Positions 8,715 through 18,811 of a DNA stretch of 64,000 nucleotides are shown here, in pieces. The notes under the pieces were generated by a model. It was not told the DNA's origin. It ran no database searches and saw only the letters and a program-made list of their open reading frames with translations. Origin of the DNA: Cytobacillus pseudoceanisediminis (GTDB taxonomy: Bacteria; Bacillota; Bacilli; Bacillales; Cytobacillaceae); contig NZ_CP097349.1 in NCBI RefSeq assembly GCF_023516215.1, positions 3,888,001 through 3,952,000 on the forward strand, written 5' to 3'. A program made the position numbers and the translations under genes. Every line of letters begins with the position of its first letter. Positions within the stretch are counted from its first letter, which is position 1.

Positions 8715-8810
8715 TTGTTCCTCCCTATTTTAGCATATATCTATTATTAGCCTTCCAATTCCCCTTTATTGTACAGAAGATAAAAAAACCTTCCTGTTCC
8801 GTATATATCA

Positions 8811-8839
8811 ATTAAATGATAACAGTGAATGCCAGTCAA
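8811..8839 (-). promoter_or_regulatory. Likely sigma-A promoter of the rsbR operon
   Basis: Minus strand TTGACT (8834-8839), 17-nt spacer, TTTAAT (8811-8816), about 97 nt upstream of rsbR. The rest of the 8715-9071 spacer is AT-rich and shows no other gene or clear signal. Confidence 0.6.
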
Positions 8840-9060
8840 ATGATACCTATATGATGCCGAATCAATAAACTCCAATCTTTGGTTAATTCGACAATTTATT
8901 ATTAAATCCCTTTTTTCCCTTCACAACTTGGCAGATTTCCATTGAATATCGAAGTGTATGCTTCATAAGAAACGGGTATATTTACAAAACCAGTCAATTT
9001 TATATAATAAACGACTTTCTGTTTTACCCTCTTTATAAGAAACTAAACCTTTTTGCTGTA

Positions 9061-9094
9061 TAAAAAACAAAAAACGCCCTTCAAAAGAGCGTTT
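9061..9094 (-). terminator. Terminator after mazF
   Basis: Minus-strand stem AAACGC/GCGTTT (9072-9094) with a short loop followed by TTTTTTGTTTTTTA. It separates mazEF from the rsb operon. Confidence 0.8.
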
Positions 9095-9095
9095 G

Positions 9096-9446
9096 TTAAA
9101 ATTCGATGAGGCCTAAGCTGATTTGCACGGCTTCATCCACTTTTTCCATCATTTCGTCATCGAGATGGGTTATTTTATCGGTTAAGCGTTGTTTATCAAT
9201 TGTACGAATCTGTTCTAATAAGATGACCGAATCCCTTTCAAAACCATAACGCTTCGCATCAATTTCAACGTGAGTAGGCAGCTTCGCTTTTTGAATCTGA
9301 GCTGTGATTGCTGCAACAATTACTGTGGGACTAAACCGATTCCCGATGTCGTTTTGGATGACAAGCACTGGACGGACGCCGCCTTGTTCTGAACCAACAA
9401 CTGGGGATAGGTCTGCAAAATAAACGTCACCACGTTTGACAATCAA
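9096..9446 (-). CDS. mazF: MazF/EndoA-type mRNA endoribonuclease toxin
   Basis: 116-residue PemK/MazF toxin. The N-terminal [19 protein letters not shown] holds the conserved catalytic-region arginine and loop. In B. subtilis EndoA cleaves mRNA at UACAU. It is paired with the antitoxin 4 nt upstream, and located between alr and rsbR as in B. subtilis. Confidence 0.94.
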   Translation of the reverse strand: MIVKRGDVYFADLSPVVGSEQGGVRPVLVIQNDIGNRFSPTVIVAAITAQIQKAKLPTHVEIDAKRYGFERDSVILLEQIRTIDKQRLTDKITHLDDEMMEKVDEAVQISLGLIEF

Positions 9447-9450
9447 GGGA

Positions 9451-9732
9451 TTATCCTCCGCTTACTAGACGTTCAACTGTGTGTTCTGCCTCGTATTCCG
9501 CTTGAAATGCTTCAGATGCAATCGTCAAATTTATTTTCGCCATCTCCATGTAGCCTCGTCTCATGGACTCGCGAATTTGTCTCTTTTTGCGTTCGCGCAA
9601 ATACATTTTGGTTGCCTGATAAATGAATTCGCTCCGGTTAACGTTTTCCTGTTTTGCAAATCCGTCTAACTCGGTTAAAAGATGCTGCGGTAACTTTACC
9701 ATTATCTCTGTTGTTGTGCTGGAATCAGACAC
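9451..9732 (-). CDS. mazE: MazE/EndoAI-type ribbon-helix-helix antitoxin
   Basis: 93-residue antitoxin: N-terminal RHH DNA-binding segment ([21 protein letters not shown]) and a C-terminal toxin-binding tail ending [12 protein letters not shown], nearly identical to B. subtilis EndoAI. The start is taken at GTG 9732: GGAGG lies 9 nt upstream and the length equals B. subtilis. ATG at 9738 has only 3 nt to the SD. Confidence 0.92.
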   Translation of the reverse strand: MSDSSTTTEIMVKLPQHLLTELDGFAKQENVNRSEFIYQATKMYLRERKKRQIRESMRRGYMEMAKINLTIASEAFQAEYEAEHTVERLVSGG

Positions 9733-9875
9733 AAACATACACCTCCACCATCACTACACACCATTTTTATATCTACCATTTTCAATATTACCATTTATAA
9801 AGCCCAATGCAAAGGGGATTCTTTAATTCTTCTGTATTATCGTCCAAAAAAATAGTATTTTATGCATGATTTCAG

Positions 9876-10005
9876 AAAAGCGGAAGCGCCTTGCTCACCC
9901 CCGACAAGCACAAGACGGGCCTCACGGAAAGGCGTTCTTTGCCTTTTTGGGAGGAATGGCTTGTGACCTCGAGGGGTAGGCGCTGAAGCTAGACAGTTAA
10001 CTAAC
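9876..10005. repeat. Dispersed Bacillaceae repeat, copy 1
   Basis: Runs from AAAAGCGGAAGCGCCTTG to GGCGCTGAAGCTAGACAGTT, with an internal hairpin-forming part (AAGGCGTTCTTTGCCTTT). The ends are partly inverted (AGCGCC/GGCGCT). Copies or remnants occur at 13840-14075 and 54697-54860, with end fragments near 38300 and 41810. The 9740-10107 spacer holds nothing else I can name. Confidence 0.6.
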
Positions 10006-10107
10006 TTCAGAGTTCATCATTCTTATCTTTTCAGAAAGCCGCCGCGCTTATTCCATACCTTTTTCCGGGCGATAGCTTAGCTGGGCAGCAAATAAAGTTT
10101 TTTACGA

Positions 10108-11265
10108 TTATAGCAGATAATTAATTCCCCCGATAATTTTACCATCTCTTTTATATATGCGCGGAACCCGGGAAGATACCATGCAGGTTACTTCATAGTT
10201 GATGGTTTCAAGTTTTTCGGCGATTTCGTCAACCGGAATCTTTTCTTCCCCCTGCTCGCCGATCAGGGTTACTTTTGTACCGACAGGCATTTCATGCGGA
10301 AGCTTAATCATGCATTGATCCATACAAACTCTTCCAACAATTGGAACCCTCAATCCTTCAGCAAGAACCTCCTGCCCCTGAAGTTTTCGTATCCAGCCAT
10401 CCGCATAGCCGATCGGCAAAGTTGCAATCCATTCATCTTCTTGTGCCTCATAAGTCGCCCCATAGCTGACCTTCTCGCCTTTATGAAGCTTTTTCACATG
10501 AACAATAGAGGTATGGAGAGAAAAAGCTTCTTTCAGAGGGAAAGGAAGATCAGACTTAATTTCCATGGAAGGAGCCAGGCCGTACATACTGATCCCCATT
10601 CTGACAGCATTGAAGTGGGCTTTGGGAAATCTAAGGCCCGCCGCGCTGTTGCTGGTATGGATATACTTTGGCAAAGTCTCCAGCCAGCTGGTCATTTCCT
10701 CAAATCTGCTCAGCTGCTTTTCAAAATAAGCATTCTCCAATGAATCCGCTGTGGCAAAATGCGTGAACACCCCTTCAAGCATAAAACGCTTGTCCTTTTT
10801 GATAACGCTCTCAATTCCCGCAAGCTCATCACGGCTTCGAATACCCAGGCGCCCCATGCCTGTATCAAACTTTAAATGGATATTCAGGACTTCTCCGTCT
10901 TCCACATATTCGTATGCTTGTGATAGCCACTCCTTTTGAAAAACGGTCAGGGCAATATTCTTTGCAGCTGCTTCGCCTGCATGCTCCGGGCGGCTCGCTC
11001 CCATTACTAAGATCGGCGCTGCAATCTTTTTATTTCTCAATGCCATCGCCTCATCCAGGGTGGCAACAGCCAGAGAGGATGCTCCCGCATCCAGGGCCGC
11101 TTCCGCCACAGCTGCATCTCCATGCCCATACCCATTTGCCTTCACAACCGCAATGACGTTTGTCCCTTCTTCTGCATGTTTTTTCATTGACTCTACATTA
11201 TATGAAATATGATCCAGATTTATCTCTGCCCAAGTGTCCCGGTACATTTTTGTTTGTTCATTCAT
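10108..11265 (-). CDS. alr: Alanine racemase
   Basis: 385-residue fold III PLP enzyme that makes D-Ala for peptidoglycan. PLP lysine is in [10 protein letters not shown] (Lys42), the second catalytic tyrosine region is SYGATYEA, and the C-terminus is the beta domain. The frame is open to ATG 11379, but that part overlaps the ydcC terminator and contains the promoter at 11308-11337. I therefore start at ATG 11265 ([15 protein letters not shown]), which aligns with the family. The SD (AAAGGA) is 13 nt away, so the ATG at 11247 is also possible. Confidence 0.93.
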   Translation of the reverse strand: MNEQTKMYRDTWAEINLDHISYNVESMKKHAEEGTNVIAVVKANGYGHGDAAVAEAALDAGASSLAVATLDEAMALRNKKIAAPILVMGASRPEHAGEAAAKNIALTVFQKEWLSQAYEYVEDGEVLNIHLKFDTGMGRLGIRSRDELAGIESVIKKDKRFMLEGVFTHFATADSLENAYFEKQLSRFEEMTSWLETLPKYIHTSNSAAGLRFPKAHFNAVRMGISMYGLAPSMEIKSDLPFPLKEAFSLHTSIVHVKKLHKGEKVSYGATYEAQEDEWIATLPIGYADGWIRKLQGQEVLAEGLRVPIVGRVCMDQCMIKLPHEMPVGTKVTLIGEQGEEKIPVDEIAEKLETINYEVTCMVSSRVPRIYKRDGKIIGGINYLL

Positions 11266-11307
11266 CGATGTATTCACGTCCTTTAGCCATTGCTTCTCTA
11301 CATGTCG

Positions 11308-11337
11308 ATTATCAAACTCTGGCAGAGGGTTTGTCAA
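11308..11337 (-). promoter_or_regulatory. Sigma-A promoter of alr (decides the alr start)
   Basis: Minus strand TTGACA (11332-11337), 18-nt spacer, GATAAT (11308-11313). It lies inside the apparent 38-codon N-terminal extension of alr, which supports the downstream start. Confidence 0.65.
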
Positions 11338-11390
11338 ATGCTTATTTTTATCAAAAGGCTTTGAAAGATGATTTCCCATGCCGGCAGCAT

Positions 11391-11418
11391 AAAAAAAACA
11401 GGCCCCCTTTGAGACCTG
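11391..11418 (-). terminator. Terminator after the ydcC-like gene
   Basis: Minus-strand stem CAGGTCTC/GGGGCCTG with G-U pairs, then eight T residues. It ends the lipoprotein transcript before alr. Confidence 0.75.
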
Positions 11419-11433
11419 CTTTTTGCCGGTGAT

Positions 11434-12447
11434 TTATTTCACCATTTCCCCCTGTACAGTGCGGGCAATTTCGGACATTTCTTCAGGTGATAAATCATTG
11501 GATGCAATCATATAATCCACACCCTGGTAGGTCCAGGAAATGGTGTTGTCAGAAAGTGCACCAATGGTGAAGCCAAGGTCAACAGGCTCGCCCTTCACTG
11601 AAGTAACGACGGATGATGTCGGCATGACAGCGGCCTTTTCCTGCACAAGAGTGAAGGATTTTTCTCCATCGTACGTCAATACAACGCGCTTGCCATCTTC
11701 TGTTTGAACTTCCTGCTCATCAACCAGCTTTACATCAGCCATATCCATCTGCGGATATTTAACCGCGAATTCCTGATCCTCCACTTCAGCCATCACCGGC
11801 ACTTCGAGCTGTGCTCCTGTCATGTTCTTCTGCATGTCAAAATCTTTCTTATCGAAGCTGGCATTAAACTTTACATTTGAAAATTCTACTGTTACAAGTG
11901 CATTTTTATCAGGATCCATAACCTTCACACTGACTGGGGATAAATCGGACTTCTTGAGCTTGATTTCCTGGACAGGAAGCATCTGATTATTTTGATAGCG
12001 TGTTTTTGTTTCAAACACATAATGATCTTTTGTAGCGGAGAACTTAGCTTCTTTATCCTCCATAATGTCCTTGACTAATGATTCATATAAATAAGCCTGG
12101 CTGCTGTTCTGCGGCCAATCGCTCTGGAAACGGAAGCTCTTGTTCAGCGCAGGAGTGAGGACAAATACACCGTCATCGTTGCGCAGAATCATTTGGCTTT
12201 GTTCCTTTTGGGCGTTTTTCAGGTTCACCCGGTAAAAGTCAGGCTCCTTATGCCATACTTCAATATCGTAGGTTTGCGGGTCAGTCCCCATCTGCAGAGT
12301 CATCTTGGCCTCTGCCTTGTATCCTTTAATGTCTTCAAGCTTATTGTTAAGATCCTTTACGACGTCTTCCTGTGATTTAGTTCCACAGGCAGACAATGCA
12401 AGAACTACCAAAAGCCCGGCAAGCAGCATGAACCACTTTTTCTTCAT
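11434..12447 (-). CDS. Outer-membrane-lipoprotein-sorting (LolA)-like lipoprotein, YdcC type
   Basis: 337 residues with a lipoprotein signal peptide (MKKKWFMLLAGLLVVLALSAC, lipobox LSAC at Cys21). The body resembles LolA/LppX-like folds (DUF4367/MucB-like region at the C-terminus). B. subtilis YdcC holds the same place between acpS and alr. The protein should be anchored on the outer face of the membrane; its substrate is unknown. RBS AAGGGGCTGAAGG precedes ATG. Confidence 0.88.
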   Translation of the reverse strand: MKKKWFMLLAGLLVVLALSACGTKSQEDVVKDLNNKLEDIKGYKAEAKMTLQMGTDPQTYDIEVWHKEPDFYRVNLKNAQKEQSQMILRNDDGVFVLTPALNKSFRFQSDWPQNSSQAYLYESLVKDIMEDKEAKFSATKDHYVFETKTRYQNNQMLPVQEIKLKKSDLSPVSVKVMDPDKNALVTVEFSNVKFNASFDKKDFDMQKNMTGAQLEVPVMAEVEDQEFAVKYPQMDMADVKLVDEQEVQTEDGKRVVLTYDGEKSFTLVQEKAAVMPTSSVVTSVKGEPVDLGFTIGALSDNTISWTYQGVDYMIASNDLSPEEMSEIARTVQGEMVK

Positions 12448-12590
12448 TCCTTCAGCCCCTTTGTCTCATTTCAGTGAGATCGGCCCAACTTCCGGCCTGT
12501 CTCTCCTATCGCATTATGAATATATGAGACAACCTTAGGGAATATGCTAGGAGGAATGACAAGCTTTGAAATTCTTCAGCCTGCCAAATA

Positions 12591-12944
12591 TCAAGTTTTT
12601 TCTATAACCACCTGAGCCACCGCATATTCTCTGCTATGGGAAATCGACAAGTGTATCCCATCTTTAAATGGCTTCGAAATATATGGCTTTCCCTTTTCAT
12701 CCTTTTCAATTTCAATATCCTGAAAGGAAAGTTCTTCCCCAATACCAGTGCCCCACGCCTTTGAAAAGGCTTCTTTTGCCGCGAACCTCCCGGCAAGAAA
12801 TTCAGCCTGTCTCTTTTCCGGCAAGCGGCGATAGCCATCCTGCTCTTTTGGTGTCAAAATCCGTTCAGGAAACCGCTCCTGCCTGGCAATAATTTTTCGT
12901 ATGCGCTCCAGATCTGCAATATCAATCCCAATACCGGAAATCAT
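12591..12944 (-). CDS. acpS: Holo-[acyl-carrier-protein] synthase
   Basis: 117-residue AcpS-type phosphopantetheinyl transferase. It moves 4'-phosphopantetheine from CoA to apo-ACP. Magnesium ligands are in [12 protein letters not shown] (Asp8) and [14 protein letters not shown] (Glu58), and HLSISHS is the third motif. Normal length. Divergent from the rhomboid gene, as in B. subtilis. Confidence 0.96.
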   Translation of the reverse strand: MISGIGIDIADLERIRKIIARQERFPERILTPKEQDGYRRLPEKRQAEFLAGRFAAKEAFSKAWGTGIGEELSFQDIEIEKDEKGKPYISKPFKDGIHLSISHSREYAVAQVVIEKT

Positions 12945-13108
12945 CTCTCATCTTCCTTCTATTTATATTATTCGCTGCATAAAGAATACAGTAGAAGCAG
13001 TATTATGTACACATTATCCAATGAATAAGTGTTATGGCATGCTGAAAAACTGCTTTTCAGGCTATGATGTAGATACACGGTCCAACAATTCAAGCACGGA
13101 GGAGAGCC

Positions 13109-13834
13109 ATGTTTACAAGAACGGAAAGCTTTAAGGAATTTATCCGCTACTACCCTGTTGTTTCTGCTATCATTTGTATCCATATTATCATCTATCTATT
13201 AACAGTCGTTCCCCTATTTCCAAATACACTTATTTTCGAAAAGCTTGCAGGTGTCAATTTATATATTGTTCAAGGTGAATACTGGCGGCTGCTGAGCCCA
13301 ATCATACTGCACAGCGGTTTCCCCCATGTTTTATTCAACAGCTTTTCTCTTGTTCTCTTCGGCCCTGTACTGGAACGAATGCTCGGGAAAACCAGATTCA
13401 TCCTCCTTTACATCACAGCTGGTGCAGCAGCAAATATTGCAACACTGCTTCTTGAACCTTTGACATATATTCATGTGGGTGCCAGTGGTGCGATCTTTGG
13501 CCTGTTCGGATACTTTGCGGCAATCATTGTATTCCGAAAAGAACTTTTATCCAGGGAAAACTCACAAATCATACTGACCATTACGATAATCGGCGTAATC
13601 ATGACCTTTCTGCAGCCAAACATTAATGTTACAGCCCATTTATTCGGCCTGCTTGCAGGTTTCCTGATTGGTGCGGCATCACTTGCCAAAGGACGTACAT
13701 CTTCTTCATCCGGCATAATACGGCCCGGAGGTCTTGCCGGCATCAGGCCTTCATTAAAAGGGGTGCCCGCATCAAGGCTTGTTCTCTGGGGAATCATTAT
13801 CATTTTGGCTGTCCTGGGGTTTTTATCCAGATAA
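13109..13834 (+). CDS. Rhomboid family intramembrane serine protease (YdcA-like)
   Basis: 241 residues with about six membrane helices. Catalytic serine in GASGAIFG (Ser126) and catalytic histidine in NVTAHLFGLLAG (His177) give the Ser-His dyad. Residues 193-225 form a polar linker before a last hydrophobic helix. GGAGGAGA stands before ATG. It is on the plus strand while its neighbours are on the minus strand, as in B. subtilis. The substrate cannot be read from sequence. Confidence 0.92.
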   Translation: MFTRTESFKEFIRYYPVVSAIICIHIIIYLLTVVPLFPNTLIFEKLAGVNLYIVQGEYWRLLSPIILHSGFPHVLFNSFSLVLFGPVLERMLGKTRFILLYITAGAAANIATLLLEPLTYIHVGASGAIFGLFGYFAAIIVFRKELLSRENSQIILTITIIGVIMTFLQPNINVTAHLFGLLAGFLIGAASLAKGRTSSSSGIIRPGGLAGIRPSLKGVPASRLVLWGIIIILAVLGFLSR

Positions 13835-13839
13835 TCCTA

Positions 13840-14075
13840 GTCCAAAAGCTGGAGCGCCTTGATCAGATGAACTCCGTCTAAAAACCGCCACGTCCTGGCA
13901 TACGCTGAAGCCAGCACATCCTGTGCAAGTCCGGCAGGCATAAGACGAATTATGCAGGAAACCTTCCAAAGCAAGCTTTTGTCGGGCGATACATCTCTGC
14001 CGAAGCGTTTCTGATTTCTGTTGGCTTATGACCCGAGGGGCTAGGAGCTGGATGCAGACAGCCTTTCCACAGAGT
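13840..14075. repeat. Dispersed Bacillaceae repeat, long diverged copy 2
   Basis: Begins AAAAGCTGGAGCGCCTTGATCAG and ends GGCTTATGACCCGAGGGG followed by CTAGGAGCTGGATGCAGACAG, the same ends as the 9876 copy but longer and diverged in the middle. It fills the gap between the convergent rhomboid and ydbT genes. Confidence 0.5.
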
Positions 14076-14110
14076 TTCACACTGATCCATTTTATAGTTT
14101 CCTATACAAC

Positions 14111-14135
14111 AAAAAAAGCGCTCATAGGCGCTTTT
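14111..14135 (-). terminator. Terminator after ydbT
   Basis: Minus-strand stem AAAAGCGC/GCGCTTTT with a 6-nt loop and a T7 tract. The ydbT stop TGA lies in the loop. Confidence 0.8.
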
Positions 14136-15591
14136 CCTTTTTCAAATAACTTCTGTTTAATCCAGTATAAGAATACCACTTATAAATAGCATACACTTCT
14201 CCACGGTCAAGATCAGGAACCGTTCCGCCTGTCCCCCCAATCCCTGACATGGCCACAGCTTCTATGGTAGCCAGACTGCGCCTTTTCTGAAAATAACTTT
14301 CGCTCATGGTGAGGGACTGTATTCGATTTCTTTTCATAAAGACAGTCGTCCTTACAATCCCGCGATATCTGAGAGCAAGCTGCTGAGAACTGATATCCCA
14401 GCCTGCATCCCTGTATTTGAGATACGACCATCCCAAAGAAAGGATCAGCAGCACTAAAGAAAAGTATCCCCATGGCCTGAAAAAGAGGAGCGGCACAGCC
14501 ACAAAAGGCAGTGCCCACAGAAACCCTCTCCATAAATAGCGGTTAAGCGCCCTTTTTGGAGATTTAAAAAATCCGGGCTGCAGTTCATAGTGGGACAAGT
14601 GGGGCTTTAATAAACCGGCAATCCGTGTTTTTTTCACAATCGGCAGGATCATAAGGCGCGCGCTTTCATTGTCCTCAATGGAACCTCCTGCACTTTCAAT
14701 ATAGACAGTCGCCAGGCCAAGTGGCTGCCTAAGCAGATTTTCCCTGATCTGAATTGCCTGAATGCGATTCAGCGGAATCGTCATCTGCCTCTTTTCCAGC
14801 AGACCTCTTGTGACAATCAACTCCTTATCAGTCTTTATTAAAGTAAAATCGGCATATTTTAGCATACCGCCAATAAGAGCAATAAGCCATGCAATAAAAA
14901 AGACGATGAAGACCAGGATACTCACAAATACAATTCCGTTGGCAATAAATCCTTCGAGGCCGGCAAACACCTTTTCATACGGAAGGATCTCTTCAAATTG
15001 AAAAACAAAGGCAAAGACAGCCGAAATAACGACACCTGCCCCACCTGAAGTTGATGCCAGAAGGAGCAGCTCGCCAGGAGAAATTTTATAAATCACTTCC
15101 CGGTTCTGTAAAGCTGTTTCCATTTCGGAAGGATTCTTTTTAGCAGCTGAAAATGCCTGCTGAATGAATTCTGCATCTTTTTTAGAAATAGCCGTCAATA
15201 CCGCTTCTGCCTCACCAGCTCCGCTTGAACCGGCTGTCTCCACTTTCATCTTTACAAGGCCAAATGGCCTTTGCAGCAAACCTTCCGATAAGTCTAGACT
15301 TTGAATTCTTTCAAGCGGAATATATCTCTTCTTCCTTATCAGAACACCATACTCGATTCGAAGCTCGCCTTCTTCCAGTCTATAAGTATATCTCCACCAG
15401 GTAAGGATCCCTATCATAAAAACCGCAATTATGACCCCTAAAGACAGGACAAGCTGAACAATTTCACCATTTCCTCCTCTGCTTCCAAAGACGACAAAAA
15501 CAAGAAAGGGCACCAGCATTTCCTTTAGGTGTTTCAGGAAATTGGCTACCGCTGATATTGGGTGCAGCCGTTTCGGATTAGACATCATCAT
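14122..15591 (-). CDS. YdbT-like membrane protein with three bacterial PH (DUF304) domains
   Basis: About 489 residues. Three bPH2 domains alternate with paired membrane helices, each opening with a motif such as RYIPLERIQSLDL, RQMTIPLNRIQAIQI and RNRIQSLTMSESYF. Function is unknown; B. subtilis YdbT has been linked to resistance against bacteriocins. The open frame extends 51 codons upstream, but those lie inside ydbS. AAGGGC is 6 nt before ATG 15591, which overlaps the ydbS end, so translation is probably coupled. Confidence 0.85.
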   Translation of the reverse strand: MMMSNPKRLHPISAVANFLKHLKEMLVPFLVFVVFGSRGGNGEIVQLVLSLGVIIAVFMIGILTWWRYTYRLEEGELRIEYGVLIRKKRYIPLERIQSLDLSEGLLQRPFGLVKMKVETAGSSGAGEAEAVLTAISKKDAEFIQQAFSAAKKNPSEMETALQNREVIYKISPGELLLLASTSGGAGVVISAVFAFVFQFEEILPYEKVFAGLEGFIANGIVFVSILVFIVFFIAWLIALIGGMLKYADFTLIKTDKELIVTRGLLEKRQMTIPLNRIQAIQIRENLLRQPLGLATVYIESAGGSIEDNESARLMILPIVKKTRIAGLLKPHLSHYELQPGFFKSPKRALNRYLWRGFLWALPFVAVPLLFFRPWGYFSLVLLILSLGWSYLKYRDAGWDISSQQLALRYRGIVRTTVFMKRNRIQSLTMSESYFQKRRSLATIEAVAMSGIGGTGGTVPDLDRGEVYAIYKWYSYTGLNRSYLKKEKRL

Positions 15592-16057
15592 CTGCAGCCC
15601 TTGCCAGCAAGGAAATGAAAAAGCGCAATTCCTCCGCTTCATCCACATCCAAGGCCGGTATTTCATGAACAGTTGCAGCCGTCGAGATGGTGACAGTAGC
15701 AAGACGATATTTACGCAATATCGGCCCTTGCTTGGTATCCACATGCTGCACCCGAATCATGGGAACAAGGGTCCTTTTAATCACAAATATCCCATGTTTG
15801 AGTTCTATTTCATTTTCCCGGACCTCATACCTCCATCTTTTCCACCTTAAGGAGGGGAAAATCATAATGACTAGGTAAGCATAAGCTGAATAAAACATTA
15901 AGGAAGCCCCAATAACCCAAATAGGCCACTTAAACAGGAAAGCAGCAGCAATTGCTCCCCCTGATAACACAAAAGGAAAAACAGAGTGGATTGTGCCGGA
16001 GATTCTCCATGCAAGCAGCCCCCTTGCCGGTATCCTTTTATGCGGCTCTGTAATCAT
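15578..16057 (-). CDS. YdbS-like PH-domain membrane protein
   Basis: 159 residues, equal to B. subtilis YdbS. Two membrane helices (about 20-65) are followed by one bPH2 domain (RYEVRENEIELKHGIFVIKR). Start chosen at ATG 16057 because GCGGGGGT is 5 nt upstream and the length then matches the family. It overlaps ydbT by 14 nt and probably forms a membrane complex with it. Confidence 0.85.
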   Translation of the reverse strand: MITEPHKRIPARGLLAWRISGTIHSVFPFVLSGGAIAAAFLFKWPIWVIGASLMFYSAYAYLVIMIFPSLRWKRWRYEVRENEIELKHGIFVIKRTLVPMIRVQHVDTKQGPILRKYRLATVTISTAATVHEIPALDVDEAEELRFFISLLARAADDDV

Positions 16058-16228
16058 GCAGTACCCCCGCAATTCCATAAAATTAATAGTCATTCAAAAA
16101 CGCCCAGAGTCAGTTCCTCGCTAAGAACCTCATCAGCACATTTCTTTGGATCAGCTCTTTCACTTCTATAAGTATACATGACAGAAAAAAGAAGTGTCTC
16201 CCTTTTATGAAAAAAGCGGGGGTACTAC

Positions 16229-17191
16229 TTATATTTCAAAGCTGGATGAATCAATAAAAGTCAGATCGGGGTTCGTTCTTAAATCTTCAGAAAGCTTAAA
16301 TAGTGCGCTATCCTTCATTTTCGCTTCGATCATGCAATGAATCTCAGGCACTGACCCCTTAATGTTCTGAAGAAACTCCATGAACATATCAGCATTAATA
16401 TAATCGGCATGCGCTCTGAAATCTTTGTCTGATTTCGGACTGGAAATATGCATTTTCACAGGCAATTCTGAATGATCCCATGTCGCTGCGACCCTTTCCC
16501 ATTGCTCCGTCCAGTTATCATTCTCAAAATTGGCAAGGTGATGGTGGTAATCAAATACAAGCGGAATCCCAAGCTTTTCACAAAGATAAAGCGTATCATC
16601 AAGGGTAAAGGTGGTATCGTCATTCTCGAGGATAATCATTTGCTGGATTCCTGAAGGTGTAAAGCCCCAATTATGGATAAATTGTTCGAGAGCCTTCTCT
16701 TTATCATCATATCCTCCGCCCACATGCAGAACACAGCGGTGAGCTGGATTCAGCCTCATGCCTTTCAGCAGGGCTTCATGCATTGCCAGTGTTTTAATGG
16801 ACATATTCAATGTATCAACTTTCGGTGTATTAAGGAGCACAAAATGGTCTGGATGAAAATCCACCCGCATAGGGTGTCCATCCAGAAAGTCACCAATTTT
16901 GGATAGAGCTTCTTTAAGAGAGTGCATATACTTCCAATCAGAAAGTTCCTCATGATTGGCAAGAGGAATCAGCCGGGAGCTAAAGCGAAAAAAATGGATA
17001 TCATGGGCCACATTGTGCTTTAGCAGCCTTAGGCAGTTTTCGAGATTTGATACGGCAATCCGCTCCAGTCTTGCTATAGCCGCCTCGCGGTCTTTAATGG
17101 CCGAGAATTGCTTAAACGTCATCGTTTGCGATGGTGACGCGTTTTTCAGATTCATACTCATCGCGACATACCCAAGGCGTACAATCGTCAT
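16229..17191 (-). CDS. uvsE: UV DNA damage endonuclease (UvsE/UVDE)
   Basis: 320-residue TIM-barrel endonuclease that nicks 5' to UV photoproducts, giving an alternative excision repair path. Family motifs MRVDFHPDH, LHVGGGYDDK, ILENDD and VFDYHHH supply the metal ligands. The N-terminus RLGYVAMSMNLKNASPS is typical. Compared with B. subtilis, this gene is extra between cshA and ydbS. RBS GGGAGGAA before ATG. Confidence 0.93.
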   Translation of the reverse strand: MTIVRLGYVAMSMNLKNASPSQTMTFKQFSAIKDREAAIARLERIAVSNLENCLRLLKHNVAHDIHFFRFSSRLIPLANHEELSDWKYMHSLKEALSKIGDFLDGHPMRVDFHPDHFVLLNTPKVDTLNMSIKTLAMHEALLKGMRLNPAHRCVLHVGGGYDDKEKALEQFIHNWGFTPSGIQQMIILENDDTTFTLDDTLYLCEKLGIPLVFDYHHHLANFENDNWTEQWERVAATWDHSELPVKMHISSPKSDKDFRAHADYINADMFMEFLQNIKGSVPEIHCMIEAKMKDSALFKLSEDLRTNPDLTFIDSSSFEI

Positions 17192-17280
17192 GTCGATTCC
17201 TCCCGCATTGTTTTTCCCTTAGTATGTACGGCTGCCGCTGAGAAATTGCAGATGGATGGCCCTTATAATAGTGGGAGCAA

Positions 17281-17319
17281 ATTAAAAAGAAAAGGAGAGC
17301 AGAATCTCTGCTCTCCTTT
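17281..17319 (-). terminator. Terminator after cshA
   Basis: Minus-strand stem AAAGGAGAGCAGA/TCTGCTCTCCTTT with a 3-nt loop, followed by TCTTTTTAATTT. Very stable. Confidence 0.88.
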
Positions 17320-17332
17320 TTAAAGTAACCGT

Positions 17333-18811
17333 TTAACGATAGCTGCTGCTGCTATTTGAACGGTTATTGTGGCTTTGACGTTTTCCAGTGTGGCCTTGAC
17401 GGGATTTATATGATCCTTTCTGGCCTCCTTGTCTGCCTTTTCCGTTATAGCCTCCGCGGCTGCGGTCATTCGGCTTTCTGTCGCGCTTAGATGGAAGCGG
17501 CTTTTCCTCTGTTAATTTAACAGGAGTTGTATCCGGTTCTTTTGTCAGCATCTTCAGCACGGCTTGAACCACTGTTGAAGCATCCTTTTGTGCAAGGAGC
17601 TCATCAGCTGCTTCTTTATAGCTCTCAAGATTGTTTTCCTCAATGGTTTGCATGATTTTTTCCATGACTGCTTTCTGCTGGCCTTCAAGGGCCTCATCCA
17701 GTGTTGGAGCATCCATGCGTTCCATTTTCCTCTTGGTTGTACGTTCTACGACATGCAGATACGATTTTTCGCGCGGATTAATGAATGTCATCGCAACACC
17801 TGTTTTTCCAGCACGTCCTGTACGGCCGATGCGGTGAACATAGCTTTCAGGATCCTGAGGAATATCAAAATTGTATACATGTGTGACACCGGAAATATCC
17901 AAGCCTCGTGCAGCAACATCTGTTGCAACGAGGACGTCAATGCTTCCCTCTTTGAACTTGCGAAGAACAGAAATCCTTTTAGCCTGGCTTAAGTCACCGT
18001 GGATTCCTTCAGCCATGTATCCGCGAAGATTCAAGGCTTCAGCCAGTTCATCGACACGGCGCTTTGTACGTCCGAATACGATTGCCAATTCCGGTGATTG
18101 AATATCCAGAAGTCTTGTCAGCACATCAAATTTATTCTTTTCATGCACTTCAATATAGTATTGTTCAATAGATGATACAGTCATTTCCTTTGCTTTTACG
18201 CGGACAATTTGGGGTTCCTTCATGAAGCGTTCTGCCATTCTGCGGATTGGCGCAGGCATTGTAGCAGAGAAAAGCAGGGTCTGGCGCTCTTCCGGAATTT
18301 GGGCAAGGATTGCTTCAATATCATCAATGAATCCCATGTTAAGCATTTCATCCGCTTCGTCAAGAATGGCTGTATGGACATGGTCAAGACGCATTGTTTT
18401 GCGGTTTATGTGGTCCAAAATACGTCCTGGCGTTCCAACAATGATATGCGGTTTGTTCTTCAAGGCGCGGATTTGGCGATTAATATCCTGCCCTCCATAA
18501 ATGGATAGGACTTTCGTTCTTTTGCCGTAGCCGATTTTATACAGTTCTTCCGATACCTGAATTGCCAGCTCGCGAGTCGGAGCAATCACAATTCCCTGAA
18601 TGAAATCCTTCGTGTTGTCGATTTTATCAATCATCGGGATTCCGAATGCAGCAGTTTTTCCTGTTCCTGTCTGCGCCTGACCGATCAGGTCTTTATTCTC
18701 TAAACTTAACGGAATGGTCTGGGCCTGAATAGGAGTCGCTTCTTCAAATCCCATTCGCTTCAGTGATTTCATTGTCGCCGGGCTGATGCCCAAGTCTTGA
18801 AACTTTGTCAA
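17333..18811 (-). CDS. cshA: DEAD-box RNA helicase CshA
   Basis: About 492 residues. Helicase motifs in order: Q-motif [35 protein letters not shown], and [10 protein letters not shown]-terminal dimerisation segment is followed by a basic Arg/Gly/Ser/Asn-rich tail that binds RNA. CshA takes part in ribosome assembly, cold adaptation and the RNA degradosome. Start taken at TTG 18811 ([10 protein letters not shown], as in B. subtilis), 10 nt after AAGGAG; the ATG at 18820 is only 1 nt from the SD. A leader of about 445 nt precedes it. Confidence 0.95.
   Translation of the reverse strand: MTKFQDLGISPATMKSLKRMGFEEATPIQAQTIPLSLENKDLIGQAQTGTGKTAAFGIPMIDKIDNTKDFIQGIVIAPTRELAIQVSEELYKIGYGKRTKVLSIYGGQDINRQIRALKNKPHIIVGTPGRILDHINRKTMRLDHVHTAILDEADEMLNMGFIDDIEAILAQIPEERQTLLFSATMPAPIRRMAERFMKEPQIVRVKAKEMTVSSIEQYYIEVHEKNKFDVLTRLLDIQSPELAIVFGRTKRRVDELAEALNLRGYMAEGIHGDLSQAKRISVLRKFKEGSIDVLVATDVAARGLDISGVTHVYNFDIPQDPESYVHRIGRTGRAGKTGVAMTFINPREKSYLHVVERTTKRKMERMDAPTLDEALEGQQKAVMEKIMQTIEENNLESYKEAADELLAQKDASTVVQAVLKMLTKEPDTTPVKLTEEKPLPSKRDRKPNDRSRGGYNGKGRQGGQKGSYKSRQGHTGKRQSHNNRSNSSSSYR

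Noticed and set aside
12968..13183. 71-codon minus-strand frame over the acpS-rhomboid gap
   Set aside because: Overlaps the rhomboid start, no ribosome site and no recognisable composition or homology.
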